From the NCBI GenBank assembly GCA_000403315.2, contig KE159640.1:134790-198789 (forward strand): 64,000 bases of DNA. Reading direction: 5' to 3'. Shown here piece after piece: positions 33,307-42,835 of the stretch. The position numbers were made by a program, and so were the translations under genes. Every line of letters starts with the position of its first letter. Positions within the stretch are counted from its first letter, which is position 1. This DNA comes from Lachnospiraceae bacterium A2 (GTDB taxonomy: Bacteria; Bacillota; Clostridia; Lachnospirales; Lachnospiraceae). The notes under the pieces were generated by a model. It saw nothing but the letters and a program-made list of their open reading frames with translations. It was not told where the DNA came from and did not search any database.

Positions 33307-35283
33307 TTACTTATCCCTCCTTAACCGGAACTGCCCGGAAATGTATTGCAGCCCTTCCGCCTGCTTGTGGAGCTTCTGGCTGGCAGTAGTGCTCTCATAG
33401 CTTGCATCCAGGTTCCGCTGGGCTACATTGCTGATTTGGGCAATCTGTTCCGCCATAGTTTCCAGGGATTCCTTCTGGACGCTTACAGACTCCTCCAGGC
33501 GTTTTGTAATGTCCGTCATCCTGTTTGTCACGTCGCTGATGTCGTCAAAGGATTCTGCAGCCTGTTTTGCATAGGCAACGCCATTTTTAATTGCTTTCAG
33601 GGAATTGCCGATTACCTCGGAAGCATGTTTGGCTGATTCCGTGCTCTGTGCGGCAAGCTCCCTGACTTCAGCGGCCACCACCGCAAAGCCTTTCCCAAAT
33701 TCCCCTGCCCTGCTGGCTTCCACGGAAGCATTTAACGCCAGCATATTGGTCTGGGACGCAATATTTTCCAAGATCCGGTTTACCTTGGTAATTTCTATGG
33801 AATTGTCATTAATATCCTCCATTGCCGCTAACAGGTTCTTCATGTTTGCATCCCCGGCATCCATGCTGGCCCTGGCCCTTCCCATCAGTTCGCCGGCAAC
33901 CTTGGTGTTATTGTCCACCTCGGAAATATTTTCTTCAATTGCTTTTGTTTCTTCCGTCAGCACCAGCAGGGAATCTGACTGCTCGCTGGAGCCGGTATGT
34001 ACCTGTACTGCGCTTTCCGACACAATCCCCGCTGTTTCCAGCACCTCTTTGGAGGAATCCTGCACAGAAATCAGCATCTGGCTTAAGGATACAATAATTC
34101 TGTTCAGGGATTCCTTCATTATAATGAAGTCCCCATAAAATTCCCCTTCTACCGACACGTCAAAATCCCCTTCGGAAATACTGGAGAGGATCTTAGACAG
34201 CTCTGATATGTACCCATTAATGCTCTCCACGGTATTGCTTAGGGAAGAAGAAAGGGTGTGTGTTTCATCCTTTGTCCGGCTAATCCTTGTAGGGGTCTTT
34301 AAATCGCCGTTGGCCAAGAGCTCAATCCGCTTCGTAACCCCTTTCAGTGAATTTTTAATCCTGGCCGCATACGTTATGGTAAACAGCCCTGCGACAACCA
34401 AAAGCCCCCCTGTAATATAAATCCCCAGCATAATGCTGTCATTTGCCGGACCCATAAAGTCATTCCGAGGCACAATAATGGCAAGGTACCAATTCGTCCC
34501 GCTGATCGGGACATAGCTGATTAATTGCATATCCTTTTTATGCTCGTAAGCCATAACGCCAGTCTGCCCGGACACTACCTTCTGTTCGATATCCTGAGTG
34601 CCCACATATTCGGCCATGTCCGCCTGTTCCCGAACCAGGTCGGTATTCCTGTGGCCCATGATCCGGCCCTCTGCATTTACAATAAAAGCTTCCCCATTGG
34701 CGCTGATATTGATACTGCTCAGCACATCGCTTAAAATGCTGTAATTATAAGCACCCACCAGATAATAATTCAGCGTGCCTTCCGCATCTTTGATTGGGAG
34801 CCCCACTGCAATCTCCAGTATATCCCCATTTTCATAAACATCGTCAATGACCATGTTCTGTGTTTCCTGCATCAGTGGGAAAAACTTATGGTCCTGCACG
34901 GACTGGGGACATTTTTCGTCCCCTAAAAACAAGGTCCCTTCTGCGCTGTACAGGCCAAGCCAAGCAAATTCAATCCCTGACTGGGCATTGCGGAGCACCT
35001 CCAGCTTCTCCTCATCCGAGCTTCCGATTCCCGTGGAACTTCCCACGTCCGCAATTGCTTCATTCTCCCCAATCATAAAAAACCTGTCGGAAAGCATGTG
35101 CAGGTTGCTTTCCAAATTCTGGGCTGCCGTTTTTGTCATAGACGGGAGTACATCGGACAGCACGCTGTCTGTCAACGATTTCATGGAACGCGTCATTAAC
35201 ACGACAAATACGACTGCTAAGCAAATCATCATAACCAGTGTGTTCAGCAGTATTCTTCCGCTAATGCTTCTTTTCGCTTTCAC
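33307..35283 (-). CDS. Methyl-accepting chemotaxis protein
   Basis: 658 residues. Helix 1 (about 12-30), a double-Cache-like extracytoplasmic sensor (about 35-275), helix 2 (about 280-300), HAMP (about 303-355) and a long cytoplasmic signalling coiled coil with the hairpin tip [20 protein letters not shown] near 505-525. Starts with GTG 35283 after AGGAGG. No flagellar or che genes are in the window. Coupling to the FMN lipoprotein suggests sensing of a redox-active or reduced ligand (inference). Confidence 0.93.
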   Translation of the reverse strand: MKAKRSISGRILLNTLVMMICLAVVFVVLMTRSMKSLTDSVLSDVLPSMTKTAAQNLESNLHMLSDRFFMIGENEAIADVGSSTGIGSSDEEKLEVLRNAQSGIEFAWLGLYSAEGTLFLGDEKCPQSVQDHKFFPLMQETQNMVIDDVYENGDILEIAVGLPIKDAEGTLNYYLVGAYNYSILSDVLSSINISANGEAFIVNAEGRIMGHRNTDLVREQADMAEYVGTQDIEQKVVSGQTGVMAYEHKKDMQLISYVPISGTNWYLAIIVPRNDFMGPANDSIMLGIYITGGLLVVAGLFTITYAARIKNSLKGVTKRIELLANGDLKTPTRISRTKDETHTLSSSLSNTVESINGYISELSKILSSISEGDFDVSVEGEFYGDFIIMKESLNRIIVSLSQMLISVQDSSKEVLETAGIVSESAVQVHTGSSEQSDSLLVLTEETKAIEENISEVDNNTKVAGELMGRARASMDAGDANMKNLLAAMEDINDNSIEITKVNRILENIASQTNMLALNASVEASRAGEFGKGFAVVAAEVRELAAQSTESAKHASEVIGNSLKAIKNGVAYAKQAAESFDDISDVTNRMTDITKRLEESVSVQKESLETMAEQIAQISNVAQRNLDASYESTTASQKLHKQAEGLQYISGQFRLRRDK

Positions 35284-35488
35284 TTTCTGTTCCTCCTATT
35301 TTCTGCAAATCATTGTTAAAACCCAATGTATTTATTCTACTACAGAAAAGATTCAAATTCAATACGGAGAAATACTTATTATAAGCATTTGCCCACTTAC
35401 CACAGGGGCTGTTTTCCTTTCCTTAAACCCTAATCTGTGTTACAATAAAGTTACATAGATGCGCCCGTTGCTGAAAGGAGGCCTATCC

Positions 35489-36952
35489 ATGCCAAATAAC
35501 ATTTTTTACACCCTCCAAAAATCTTCTTACCTGGACGAAAAATTACAGGCTTATGCCGACAGCGATTGTTACCCCTTCCATATGCCGGGGCACAAGCGCA
35601 GCGGCAAGCTGGAGCTGCCAAACCCTTACTCCCTAGACATTACGGAAATCGAAGGGTTTGACAACCTGCACCATGCCGAAAGCATTTTAAAAGAAGCCCA
35701 GATGCGCGCTGCCGAGATGTTCGGGGCAAAATCCACTTTTTACCTTGTCAATGGCAGCACCTGCGGCATTTTAAGCGCAATCAGCGCAGCCCTTCCCCGG
35801 AAAGGCACGCTGCTCATGTCCCGGAACAGCCACAAGTCCGCTTACCATGCTGCTTACCTGCGGGAACTGGAAACCATATACCTGCTGCCTGCCGTCACAA
35901 AATTTGGCATATCAGGCTCCATCCCCCCAGCCCATGTGGAACAGGCATTGGAGGAATTTCCCCAAACGGGCTGCATATTCCTCACATCCCCCACTTATGA
36001 CGGGATTGTTTCCGATATTCAGGCAATTGCGGACATTGCCCATGCCCACAATGTGCCGCTGATTGTGGACGAAGCACATGGGGCACATTTTATGTTTTCC
36101 AAAAAATTCCCTGCCCCTGCCCTCAGGTGCGGCGCAGACGTGGTGATACAGAGCCTGCATAAGACGCTCCCCTGCCTGACGCAGGCCTCCTTGCTCCATG
36201 TCAATTCCAAACGGATTGACAAGAATTCCCTGAAACGGTTCCTTGGCATTTACCAGACCAGCTCCCCTTCCTACCTGCTGATGGCTTCCATTGACAAATG
36301 CATCCGTTTTATGCGGGAGGAAAGCGTCCCGCGGATGACAGAATTTACCCAGCTACTGGCCAAATTTTACCATAAATCAGAAGCCTTGCGCCGCCTAAAG
36401 GTATTTTCCCCTTCCTCCTGCCCACCGGAGTCATGCTTTGCCCATGATTTTTCCAAAATTTTAATCTCAGTGGGAAGGACAGGGCTTACCGGAAAGGAGC
36501 TCTATGACAGCCTGCTGCAGACCTACCACCTGCAGATGGAAATGTCCTCCGGCCATTACGTGACAGCGCTGACTTCCCTGATGGACACAAAGGAAGGGCT
36601 CCAGCGCCTTATAGCCGCGCTGGAAGATATCGACCACAAGAACCGGCCTGCGGAATATGGGGAACCGGAGCACCTCTTAACTTCAGAATTGATTTACCAA
36701 ACCCCAAAGCCTGGGATGTCCATCTCCATGGCAATGGACCAGCACACGGAAGTGCTGCCTTTAAAGGCTTCCATTGGGCATGTCAGCCAAGAATATATTT
36801 ACCTGTACCCGCCGGGGATCCCCCTCGTTGCCCCCGGGGAAATCCTGACAGGGAAATTGCTGCGGACGATTTCCCAATGCCAGGGGATGGGGCTGTCGGT
36901 GGAAGGGCTGAGCGATATGGGCGGGAAGAATATACGGGTGGTAAAAATGTGA
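35489..36952 (+). CDS. Orn/Lys/Arg decarboxylase family protein
   Basis: 487 residues, PLP enzyme of fold type I (SpeA/YaaO group). FHMPGHKRSG at the start, STCGILSAISAALP, IVDEAHGAHF and VIQSLHKTLPCLTQASLLHV with the PLP lysine, then a C-terminal YPPGIPLVAPGE, all typical. These decarboxylate arginine, lysine or ornithine; which one cannot be told. ATG 35489 follows AAAGGAGG. In many Firmicutes such a gene precedes gmk/tmk and holB, as here. Confidence 0.92.
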   Translation: MPNNIFYTLQKSSYLDEKLQAYADSDCYPFHMPGHKRSGKLELPNPYSLDITEIEGFDNLHHAESILKEAQMRAAEMFGAKSTFYLVNGSTCGILSAISAALPRKGTLLMSRNSHKSAYHAAYLRELETIYLLPAVTKFGISGSIPPAHVEQALEEFPQTGCIFLTSPTYDGIVSDIQAIADIAHAHNVPLIVDEAHGAHFMFSKKFPAPALRCGADVVIQSLHKTLPCLTQASLLHVNSKRIDKNSLKRFLGIYQTSSPSYLLMASIDKCIRFMREESVPRMTEFTQLLAKFYHKSEALRRLKVFSPSSCPPESCFAHDFSKILISVGRTGLTGKELYDSLLQTYHLQMEMSSGHYVTALTSLMDTKEGLQRLIAALEDIDHKNRPAEYGEPEHLLTSELIYQTPKPGMSISMAMDQHTEVLPLKASIGHVSQEYIYLYPPGIPLVAPGEILTGKLLRTISQCQGMGLSVEGLSDMGGKNIRVVKM

Positions 36953-36994
36953 ATTATCAGGTAAAGGATAAATTTTTAGATTGTCAAAAGTATA

Positions 36995-37023
36995 TTGAAA
37001 AAGATTTCTGCATATGCTATAAT
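36995..37023 (+). promoter_or_regulatory. Near-perfect sigma-A promoter
   Basis: TTGAAA, 17 nt, TATAAT on the plus strand, 43 bp past the decarboxylase stop. The only thing it can drive before a terminator is the 90-nt stretch 37029-37120. Confidence 0.8.
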
Positions 37024-37028
37024 GCCAA

Positions 37029-37120
37029 TAGGCAAAAAGAGATAAAAAGTCCATGTGGGCAAAAGAAACGAATCCCCAGATTGGTATGGCAGTACCATCT
37101 GAGGATTCTTCTTTTCTTTT
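37029..37120 (+). ncRNA. Candidate small RNA
   Basis: Between the promoter at 36995-37023 and an intrinsic terminator (37070-37120: GAATCCCCAGATTGGTA / TACCATCTGAGGATTC stem followed by TTCTTTTCTTTT). The transcript would be about 90 nt. A 23-codon reading from 37052 (MWAKETNPQIGMAVPSEDSS, then FLL) has no ribosome site, so a peptide is less likely but possible. The hairpin may also terminate decarboxylase transcripts. Confidence 0.5.
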
Positions 37121-37330
37121 ATAGTGGCAAAGCACCCACCAGGCTAGTTGTTGCTTTTGTCGTCACCGTATTATTTGCTATCCTTCTATCTTTTCTCTAA
37201 AAATGGTTTCAAACTGGGATTGTGGCTGACACAATCCGATGCCCGCTCTACCAGTGGACACTGTTTTAAGGCAATCTTCCTTCGTAGTTGATATCTTTGA
37301 TTTCTGCTTTTACCATCCGAGCAATAAATC

Positions 37331-37489
37331 CTACTCCTTTTTCCTCGGCTTCGTACCATTTGCTTTCAATATATTTTTATCTCTCTCTGTATCTTCATTC
37401 AAATATTTACAAAAAGCTTTAATTCCTAAAATCAAATATACCACAAATAATATTCCTATAAAAAGATAAACGAATAAAATGAATTGCAT
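37331..37489 (-). CDS. Small membrane protein, 52 residues
   Basis: ATG 37489 follows AAAGGAGTTCAGT. MQFILFVYLFIGILFVVYLI is a single transmembrane helix, then LGIKAFCKYLNEDTERDKNI and a basic Lys-rich tail to TAG at 37331. A second frame over its 3' end reads ESKWYEAEEKGVGFIARMVK and on to 37267 without a start of its own, so a frameshifted longer gene is possible. Function unknown. To its right, 37490-37811 is AT-rich and apparently non-coding. Confidence 0.55.
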   Translation of the reverse strand: MQFILFVYLFIGILFVVYLILGIKAFCKYLNEDTERDKNILKANGTKPRKKE

Positions 37490-37811
37490 ACTGAACTCCT
37501 TTCTTTATGAAATATAATGTTTTATAAATAAATATATTATTTCTTAAAAATAAGAGTTACCACAACTTTCTTTATTTGTCAAGTATTATTGTTTTACGCA
37601 TGTATATCTAATAGATATTAAGAAAATATTATTTCTTCTATAAACTATCTTTTCCTTATACCTTTTAAAGTTTGGCTATCCGCAATCCGATCTGCCTCAA
37701 TCCCTGCAGCTACCTGCTCCTTTTGCTATAACATGCAACGCCTCAACAAAAATAAACAACCCCTCCCCATATTTTACCACCACTTTTTCACAATTTCTTT
37801 TGCAATTTTCC

Positions 37812-37837
37812 CCCTTCTATACTATACTATAGAAGGG
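37812..37837. promoter_or_regulatory. Palindrome in the leader of the guanylate kinase-like gene
   Basis: CCCTTCTATA-CTATAC-TATAGAAGGG, 10-bp perfect arms, 55 bp before the start. It contains -10-like TATACT. Operator or leader hairpin. Confidence 0.45.
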
Positions 37838-37891
37838 CTGCCTGTAACCCAAAGTTTGGCACCGCCCAAAGAAAGGATACCAAAGAACGCC

Positions 37892-38479
37892 ATGGGAAAA
37901 ATATTTTGCTTAATGGGAAAAAGCGCATGTGGGAAAGACACCATTTACAAACGTGTCCTGTCTGAAAAATCCCTTTCCTTAAATACGCTGGTCCCTTACA
38001 CCACCCGCCCAGCCCGGAACGGGGAACAGGACGGCGTGGAATATTACTTCCTGACAGACAGGCAGCAGCAGGAATTGGAGCGGCAGGGGAAAATTATTGA
38101 GCTGCGCACCTACCATACCGTGCATGGCATTTGGAAATATTTTACCGTCAACGACCACCAAATCCATTTGGAACGCTGCCATTACCTGATTATCGGCACA
38201 TTGGAATCTTACCGCAAATTACAGGAATATTTTGGCCGGGAATTTTTAATCCCCCTGTATGTGGAAGTAGAGGACGGGGAACGGCTCCAGCGGGCGCTGA
38301 ACCGGGAACGGCTCCAGCCTGATCCAAAATACCAGGAATTATGCCGCAGGTTCCTGGCCGACGACGAAGATTTTTCCCAGAAGCATTTGGAAGAAGCAGG
38401 AATTTCCGTTTTCTTCCAGAACAAGGACCTGGGTTCCTGCACACGCGACATTATTGCCCACATTAAGGCGAATATGTAG
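37892..38479 (+). CDS. Guanylate kinase-like P-loop kinase
   Basis: 195 residues, guanylate-kinase fold. P-loop LMGKSACGKDTIYKRVL (usually GPSGAGKST), YTTRPARNGEQDGVEYYF for GMP binding, then VEDGERLQRALNRER lid region. The altered P-loop and shorter core make it a paralogue rather than certain Gmk; it may act on another nucleotide. ATG 37892 is the best start, with GAAAGGA some 13 nt upstream. Confidence 0.75.
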   Translation: MGKIFCLMGKSACGKDTIYKRVLSEKSLSLNTLVPYTTRPARNGEQDGVEYYFLTDRQQQELERQGKIIELRTYHTVHGIWKYFTVNDHQIHLERCHYLIIGTLESYRKLQEYFGREFLIPLYVEVEDGERLQRALNRERLQPDPKYQELCRRFLADDEDFSQKHLEEAGISVFFQNKDLGSCTRDIIAHIKANM

Positions 38480-38540
38480 CCTGCATGGATTTTTAACTTT
38501 ACAATACCGGGGAAAAAACCGATAATATGATTATAGATTC

Positions 38541-38650
38541 GGATGCCAAAAGCACCTTTGGCGCTATCTCATGCCATAGATTGCCATTGCAAATTCATTT
38601 GCGCATCAATATATAGCAGAGAGCGGGTGCAGCCCACCCTTCTGGCATCC
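38541..38650 (+). ncRNA. Structured leader RNA candidate upstream of yaaR
   Basis: GGATGCCA (38541) pairs with TGGCATCC (38650), closing a 110-nt domain. Inside are short hairpins (CCAAAAGCACCTTTGG, TGCAAATTCATTTGCG, GGGTGCAGCCCACCC). The yaaR start is 39 nt downstream and no T-tract follows, so it would be a leader rather than a terminated RNA. Matches no riboswitch I know. Confidence 0.4.
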
Positions 38651-38688
38651 TAACCTTATATCTTAAAAACAGAAAGGCAGGTGGTTCC

Positions 38689-39129
38689 ATGGCACTCAAA
38701 GTAGATTCCATTAATGCCTTGCAGCCAACGGACGCCCCCCAAACAGCAGAAAAAGGGGACGGCAGCTTCAAGTTCACCTTGGCAAGCCAGGTAGAGGAAG
38801 CGGAACTGCAAGAAAAACTAAACGGCCTGATGAACGACATTACTGCTCAGGGGGAAAAGCTCTCAGAGCATATGGATATCCGCGATATGAAAAAATACCG
38901 GGAACTGGTAAAGGATTTTATGAATGAAGTAGTCAACCGCTCCCACAAATTTTCCCGGGAAAACTTCTTAGACCGCCGGGGCCGCCACCGGGTTTATGGC
39001 ATTGTAAAGCTGGTGGATAAAAATTTAGACGACCTGGCCAGCGAACTGGTAAAAGATGAAAAAGACCATCTTGCAATTTTAAGCAAGGTAGGGGAAATCC
39101 GCGGGCTCCTTCTGGATATCTCCACCTAG
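38689..39129 (+). CDS. yaaR: YaaR family protein (DUF327)
   Basis: 146 residues, alpha-helical DUF327 protein: [73 protein letters not shown]. In Bacillus it sits between tmk/yaaQ and holB; the same order holds here. Function not established. ATG 38689 follows GGCAGGTGG. Confidence 0.9.
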   Translation: MALKVDSINALQPTDAPQTAEKGDGSFKFTLASQVEEAELQEKLNGLMNDITAQGEKLSEHMDIRDMKKYRELVKDFMNEVVNRSHKFSRENFLDRRGRHRVYGIVKLVDKNLDDLASELVKDEKDHLAILSKVGEIRGLLLDIST

Positions 39130-39224
39130 GCTGCTTTCAGAAGCTGCAGCATAAAACAAGGGAACCCACCCTTTTTCAGCGGATGTTCCCACAACTTTAA
39201 CTTATACAGAAATGGGGAATTTTT

Positions 39225-40214
39225 ATGGCAGGCTTTTCAAGCATTATCGGACATGAACAAATCAAGAAACATTTACAGAATGCAATTTCCATGGACAAAA
39301 TATCCCACGCCTATATTTTCCACGGGCCGGACCAATCTGGGAAAATGGCCCTGGCGAAAAGCTTTGCCATGGCCCTGCAATGCCAGCAGCATGGCACGGA
39401 AGGGTGCATGGAATGCCTCTCCTGCAGGCAGGTTTTGTCAGGCGCACACCCTGACGTCATTTATTTGCAGCATGAAAAGCCAAATACCATTTCTGTGGAG
39501 GACATAAGGAAACAGGTCAATGGCACAGTTGGCATGAAGCCCTACGCGTCCCATTACAAAATTTACATTATTGATGAAGCGGAGAAAATGAACCAGCAGG
39601 CCCAAAACGCTCTTTTAAAAACAATTGAGGAGCCGCCGGCTTATGCTGTCATCATGCTCCTGACAAACAACGCGGGCACTTTCCTTCCGACAATTATATC
39701 CCGGTGCATTACTTTGGACTTAAAAGTTGTCCCCGATGGGAAAATCCGCACATTTTTAATGGAAAAATACCAAATCCCGGACTACAAGGCAGACATCTGC
39801 ACCGCATTTGCCCAGGGAAATGTAGGAAAAGCCATCCAACTGGCAGAATCCGAGGATTTTAACGAGATAAAAAATGCATCTTTGCAGCTTTTAAAGCGGA
39901 TAAAGGAGATTGAACTTTACGAACTGATGGAAGCTGTCAAGCAAATCAGCGAATACAAGCTGGAAATCAACGACTATTTCGATATTATGATGATTTGGTA
40001 CCGGGACGTCATTTTTTACAAGGCTACATCCGACGTCAACCGCCTGATTTTCAAAGATGAGGTCTACAATATCAAAAAACAGGCCAGCAAAAGCTCCTAC
40101 GAGGGGATTGAAAACATTATCAAAGCTTTGGAAAAGGCCAAACGCCGCCTGAATGCCAATGTAAATTTCGACCTTACCATGGAACTGCTGCTGCTGACTA
40201 TAAAGGAGAATTAA
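39225..40214 (+). CDS. holB: DNA polymerase III subunit delta'
   Basis: Clamp-loader subunit, 329 residues. AAA+ fold: SSIIGHEQIKKHLQNAIS, AYIFHGPDQSGKMALAKSFA (P-loop, incomplete as usual for delta'), zinc module CQQHGTEGCMECLSC, YIIDEAEKMNQQAQNALLKTIEEPP and TIISRC (sensor 1). Directly abuts ricT (stop followed by ATG with no gap). Confidence 0.95.
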   Translation: MAGFSSIIGHEQIKKHLQNAISMDKISHAYIFHGPDQSGKMALAKSFAMALQCQQHGTEGCMECLSCRQVLSGAHPDVIYLQHEKPNTISVEDIRKQVNGTVGMKPYASHYKIYIIDEAEKMNQQAQNALLKTIEEPPAYAVIMLLTNNAGTFLPTIISRCITLDLKVVPDGKIRTFLMEKYQIPDYKADICTAFAQGNVGKAIQLAESEDFNEIKNASLQLLKRIKEIELYELMEAVKQISEYKLEINDYFDIMMIWYRDVIFYKATSDVNRLIFKDEVYNIKKQASKSSYEGIENIIKALEKAKRRLNANVNFDLTMELLLLTIKEN

Positions 40215-41114
40215 ATGATGATAAAAGTAGTTGGAGTCAGGTTCCGCACCGCTGGGAAAATCTATTATTTTGACCCCAAAAATTATAAAATTGCCGTGGG
40301 GGATCATGTGATTGTGGAAACTGCCCGGGGGGTGGAATATGGTACCGTGATGATTGCCCCAAAGGAACTTCCGCCGGAAAAAGTCATCCAGCCCCTAAAG
40401 CCTGTCCTCCGGGTTGCTACCCCGGAGGATGAAAAAATTGAGGAAAGGAACCACCAGAAGGAAAAAGAAGCATTTAAGATCTGCATTGAAAAAATCCAAA
40501 AGCACAAAATGGAAATGAAGCTGGTGGACGCAGAATATACCTTTGACAACAATAAGCTGCTGTTTTATTTTACCGCGGACGGGCGCATTGATTTCCGGGA
40601 ACTGGTAAAGGACTTGGCATCCGTATTCCGCACCAGGATTGAGCTGCGGCAGATTGGCGTCCGGGACGAAACTAAAATTTTAGGGGGAATCGGCATCTGC
40701 GGCAGGCCCCTTTGCTGCAATACCTTTCTCTCCGAATTTGCCCCGGTATCCATTAAAATGGCAAAGGAGCAGAACCTTTCCCTGAACCCCTCCAAAATTT
40801 CCGGGGTCTGCGGCAGGCTTATGTGCTGCCTGAAAAATGAGGAAGAAACTTACGAATATTTAAACAGCCGCCTTCCCAATACCGGGGACTACGTAACCAC
40901 TGACGACCGCCTGAAAGGGGAAGTACACAGCGTCAACGTGCTGCGCCAGACAGTGAAAGTGCTGGTGGAGGTGGACGACGAAAAAGAAATCCGGGAATAC
41001 CGGGTAAACCAGCTTAAGTTCAAGCCAAAACGAAAAAAAGAGCACTTGAAGCTTTCCGCAGAGGAAATAAAAGAACTTTCCGCCCTTGAAGATAAGGGGA
41101 AATCCAGGATTTAA
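40215..41114 (+). CDS. ricT: PSP1-domain protein RicT (YaaT)
   Basis: 299 residues. The PSP1 domain with DYVIVET-type start (KIAVGDHVIVETARGVEYG) and the Cys-rich stretch GICGRPLCCNTFLSEF plus GVCGRLMCCLKNEEE, whose cysteines bind an Fe-S cluster in the RicAFT complex of Bacillus, where it affects RNase Y, sporulation and biofilm. ATG 40215 follows AAGGAG; holB is immediately upstream. Confidence 0.94.
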   Translation: MMIKVVGVRFRTAGKIYYFDPKNYKIAVGDHVIVETARGVEYGTVMIAPKELPPEKVIQPLKPVLRVATPEDEKIEERNHQKEKEAFKICIEKIQKHKMEMKLVDAEYTFDNNKLLFYFTADGRIDFRELVKDLASVFRTRIELRQIGVRDETKILGGIGICGRPLCCNTFLSEFAPVSIKMAKEQNLSLNPSKISGVCGRLMCCLKNEEETYEYLNSRLPNTGDYVTTDDRLKGEVHSVNVLRQTVKVLVEVDDEKEIREYRVNQLKFKPKRKKEHLKLSAEEIKELSALEDKGKSRI

Positions 41115-41142
41115 GCTTCACTGACGAAGAAAGGAACCGGAA

Positions 41143-41886
41143 ATGAACCAATCGGTGCAATTATTGGAAAATGAGCGGCTGGACGAGCTCCACCGGAATG
41201 GGTATTCCATTATCCAAAACCCCAAAAAATTTTGCTTTGGCATGGATGCCGTCCTGCTTTCTGGCTTTGCCACAGTAAAGCCAGGGGAAACCGTCCTTGA
41301 CCTTGGGACTGGGACAGGCATCATCCCAATCCTGCTGGAAGCCAAAACAAACGGGCAGCATTTTACAGGCCTGGAAATCCAGCCGGAAAGCGCCGACATG
41401 GCAAGGCGGAGCGTACGCCTAAACCATCTGGAAGATAAAATCACCATAGAAACCGGCAATATCAAGGATGCCTCCAAGCAGTTTGGGGCATCTTCTTTTC
41501 ATGTTGTCACCACCAACCCGCCCTATATGACAGACTGCCATGGCCTGAAAAACCCCAATGAATCCAAGGCAATTGCCCGCCATGAGCTCTTGTGCAGCCT
41601 TGAGGACGTCATACGGGAGAGCGCCAAAACCCTAAAGCCCCAGGGGCGGTTTTATATGGTGCACCGCCCGTTCCGGCTGGCTGAGATTATGGTGCTGATG
41701 CACCAGTATGGATTGGAGCCAAAACGGATGCAGTTGGTGTATCCCTTTGCAGACAAGGAGCCCAATATGGTGCTGATCGAAGGGCTCCGCGGGGGGAACC
41801 CGCGGATTACTGTAGAAAAACCGCTGATTGTATACAAAGAACCGGGCGTGTATACAGATGAAATTTATGATATTTATGGGTATTAA
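41143..41886 (+). CDS. tRNA1(Val) (adenine(37)-N6)-methyltransferase family (YabB)
   Basis: 247 residues, SAM-dependent methyltransferase. LDLGTGTGIIPILL is motif I, TTNPPYM is the NPPY catalytic motif of N6-adenine enzymes. Bacillus YabB occupies the same slot between yaaT/yabA and rsmI. The GIY-YIG gene often found here is missing. Start ATG 41143 follows AAAGGAACCGG. Confidence 0.88.
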   Translation: MNQSVQLLENERLDELHRNGYSIIQNPKKFCFGMDAVLLSGFATVKPGETVLDLGTGTGIIPILLEAKTNGQHFTGLEIQPESADMARRSVRLNHLEDKITIETGNIKDASKQFGASSFHVVTTNPPYMTDCHGLKNPNESKAIARHELLCSLEDVIRESAKTLKPQGRFYMVHRPFRLAEIMVLMHQYGLEPKRMQLVYPFADKEPNMVLIEGLRGGNPRITVEKPLIVYKEPGVYTDEIYDIYGY

Positions 41887-41938
41887 TCCTCATACTGGAA
41901 AACTTTGAGGAATGGACTTTAAAAGAAAGGAACACACG

Positions 41939-42835
41939 ATGCAGGGAACACTATACCTATGCGCTACCCCAATTGGAAATCTGGAAGACATTACCTTAAG
42001 AGTGCTGCGGGTTTTGGAAGAAGCCGACCTGATTGCTGCGGAAGACACCCGCAATTCCATCAAGCTCTTAAACCATTTTAATATAAAAACCCCCATGACA
42101 AGCTACCACGAGCACAATAAAATTGAAAAAGCCTACCAGCTTGCAGAAAAGATGCGGCAAGGCCAGAATATTGCATTAATTACAGACGCCGGCACACCCG
42201 GCATTTCCGACCCGGGAGAAGAACTTGTGCGCATCTGCCAAGAATCTGGCATTTCCGTAACCTCCCTCCCAGGGGCGTCTGCATGCATCACGGCGCTTAC
42301 TATGTCCGGCCTTCCCACAAGGCGCTTTGCCTTCGAAGGTTTCCTGCCCCGGGAAAAAAAGGAGCGTGCTACAATACTTTCTTCCTTGGGGCAGGAAACC
42401 AGGACCATCATCCTGTACGAAGCCCCGCATCACCTGAAAAAAACACTGGAAGAACTGCTGAAAGCCCTTGGGGACCGCAGGCTTACCCTCTGCCGGGAGC
42501 TTACCAAAAAATATGAAACCGCCTTTGCCACAACTATTTCCGGGGCTGTTTCTTACTATTCCAAAGAAGGCCCAAGAGGGGAATTCGTGCTGGTCATTGA
42601 AGGAAAAAGCCAGCAGGAAATTGCAAAGGAACAGCAGGAAAGCTGGGAGCTGGTTCCTTTGGAGGAGCATATGGCCCATTATGAACAGCAGGGAATGGGA
42701 CGGAAAGAAGCTATGAAGCTGGTGGCTAAGGACAGGGGGATTTCAAAACGGGAAGTATATGGGCAGTTACTGGAACATACGGATAAAAAGTCTAGCGAGC
42801 CAGACTCCGTTTCAGTCCGTCCTGAACAAGCCTAA
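41939..42835 (+). CDS. rsmI: 16S rRNA (cytidine(1402)-2'-O)-methyltransferase
   Basis: 298 residues. Tetrapyrrole-methylase fold: TLYLCATPIGNLEDITLR, AAEDTRNSIKLLNHF, ALITDAGTPGISDPGEELV, SLPGASACITALTMSG. ATG 41939 follows AAAGGAACACACG. The last residues (SSEPDSVSVRPEQA) are encoded by DNA like the spacer repeat near 32622 (CTCCGTTTCGGTCCGTTCTGAA), so the tail may come from a repeat. It overlaps the convergent DUF885 gene by 4 bp. Confidence 0.95.
   Translation: MQGTLYLCATPIGNLEDITLRVLRVLEEADLIAAEDTRNSIKLLNHFNIKTPMTSYHEHNKIEKAYQLAEKMRQGQNIALITDAGTPGISDPGEELVRICQESGISVTSLPGASACITALTMSGLPTRRFAFEGFLPREKKERATILSSLGQETRTIILYEAPHHLKKTLEELLKALGDRRLTLCRELTKKYETAFATTISGAVSYYSKEGPRGEFVLVIEGKSQQEIAKEQQESWELVPLEEHMAHYEQQGMGRKEAMKLVAKDRGISKREVYGQLLEHTDKKSSEPDSVSVRPEQA

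Noticed and set aside
37239..37469. Plus-strand 76-codon frame
   Set aside because: It has no ribosome site and lies opposite the better-supported 52-residue minus-strand gene.
38541..38650. tRNA or long-arm tRNA-like gene
   Set aside because: The closing stem is tRNA-like but no T-loop or D-loop consensus and no anticodon arm can be drawn.
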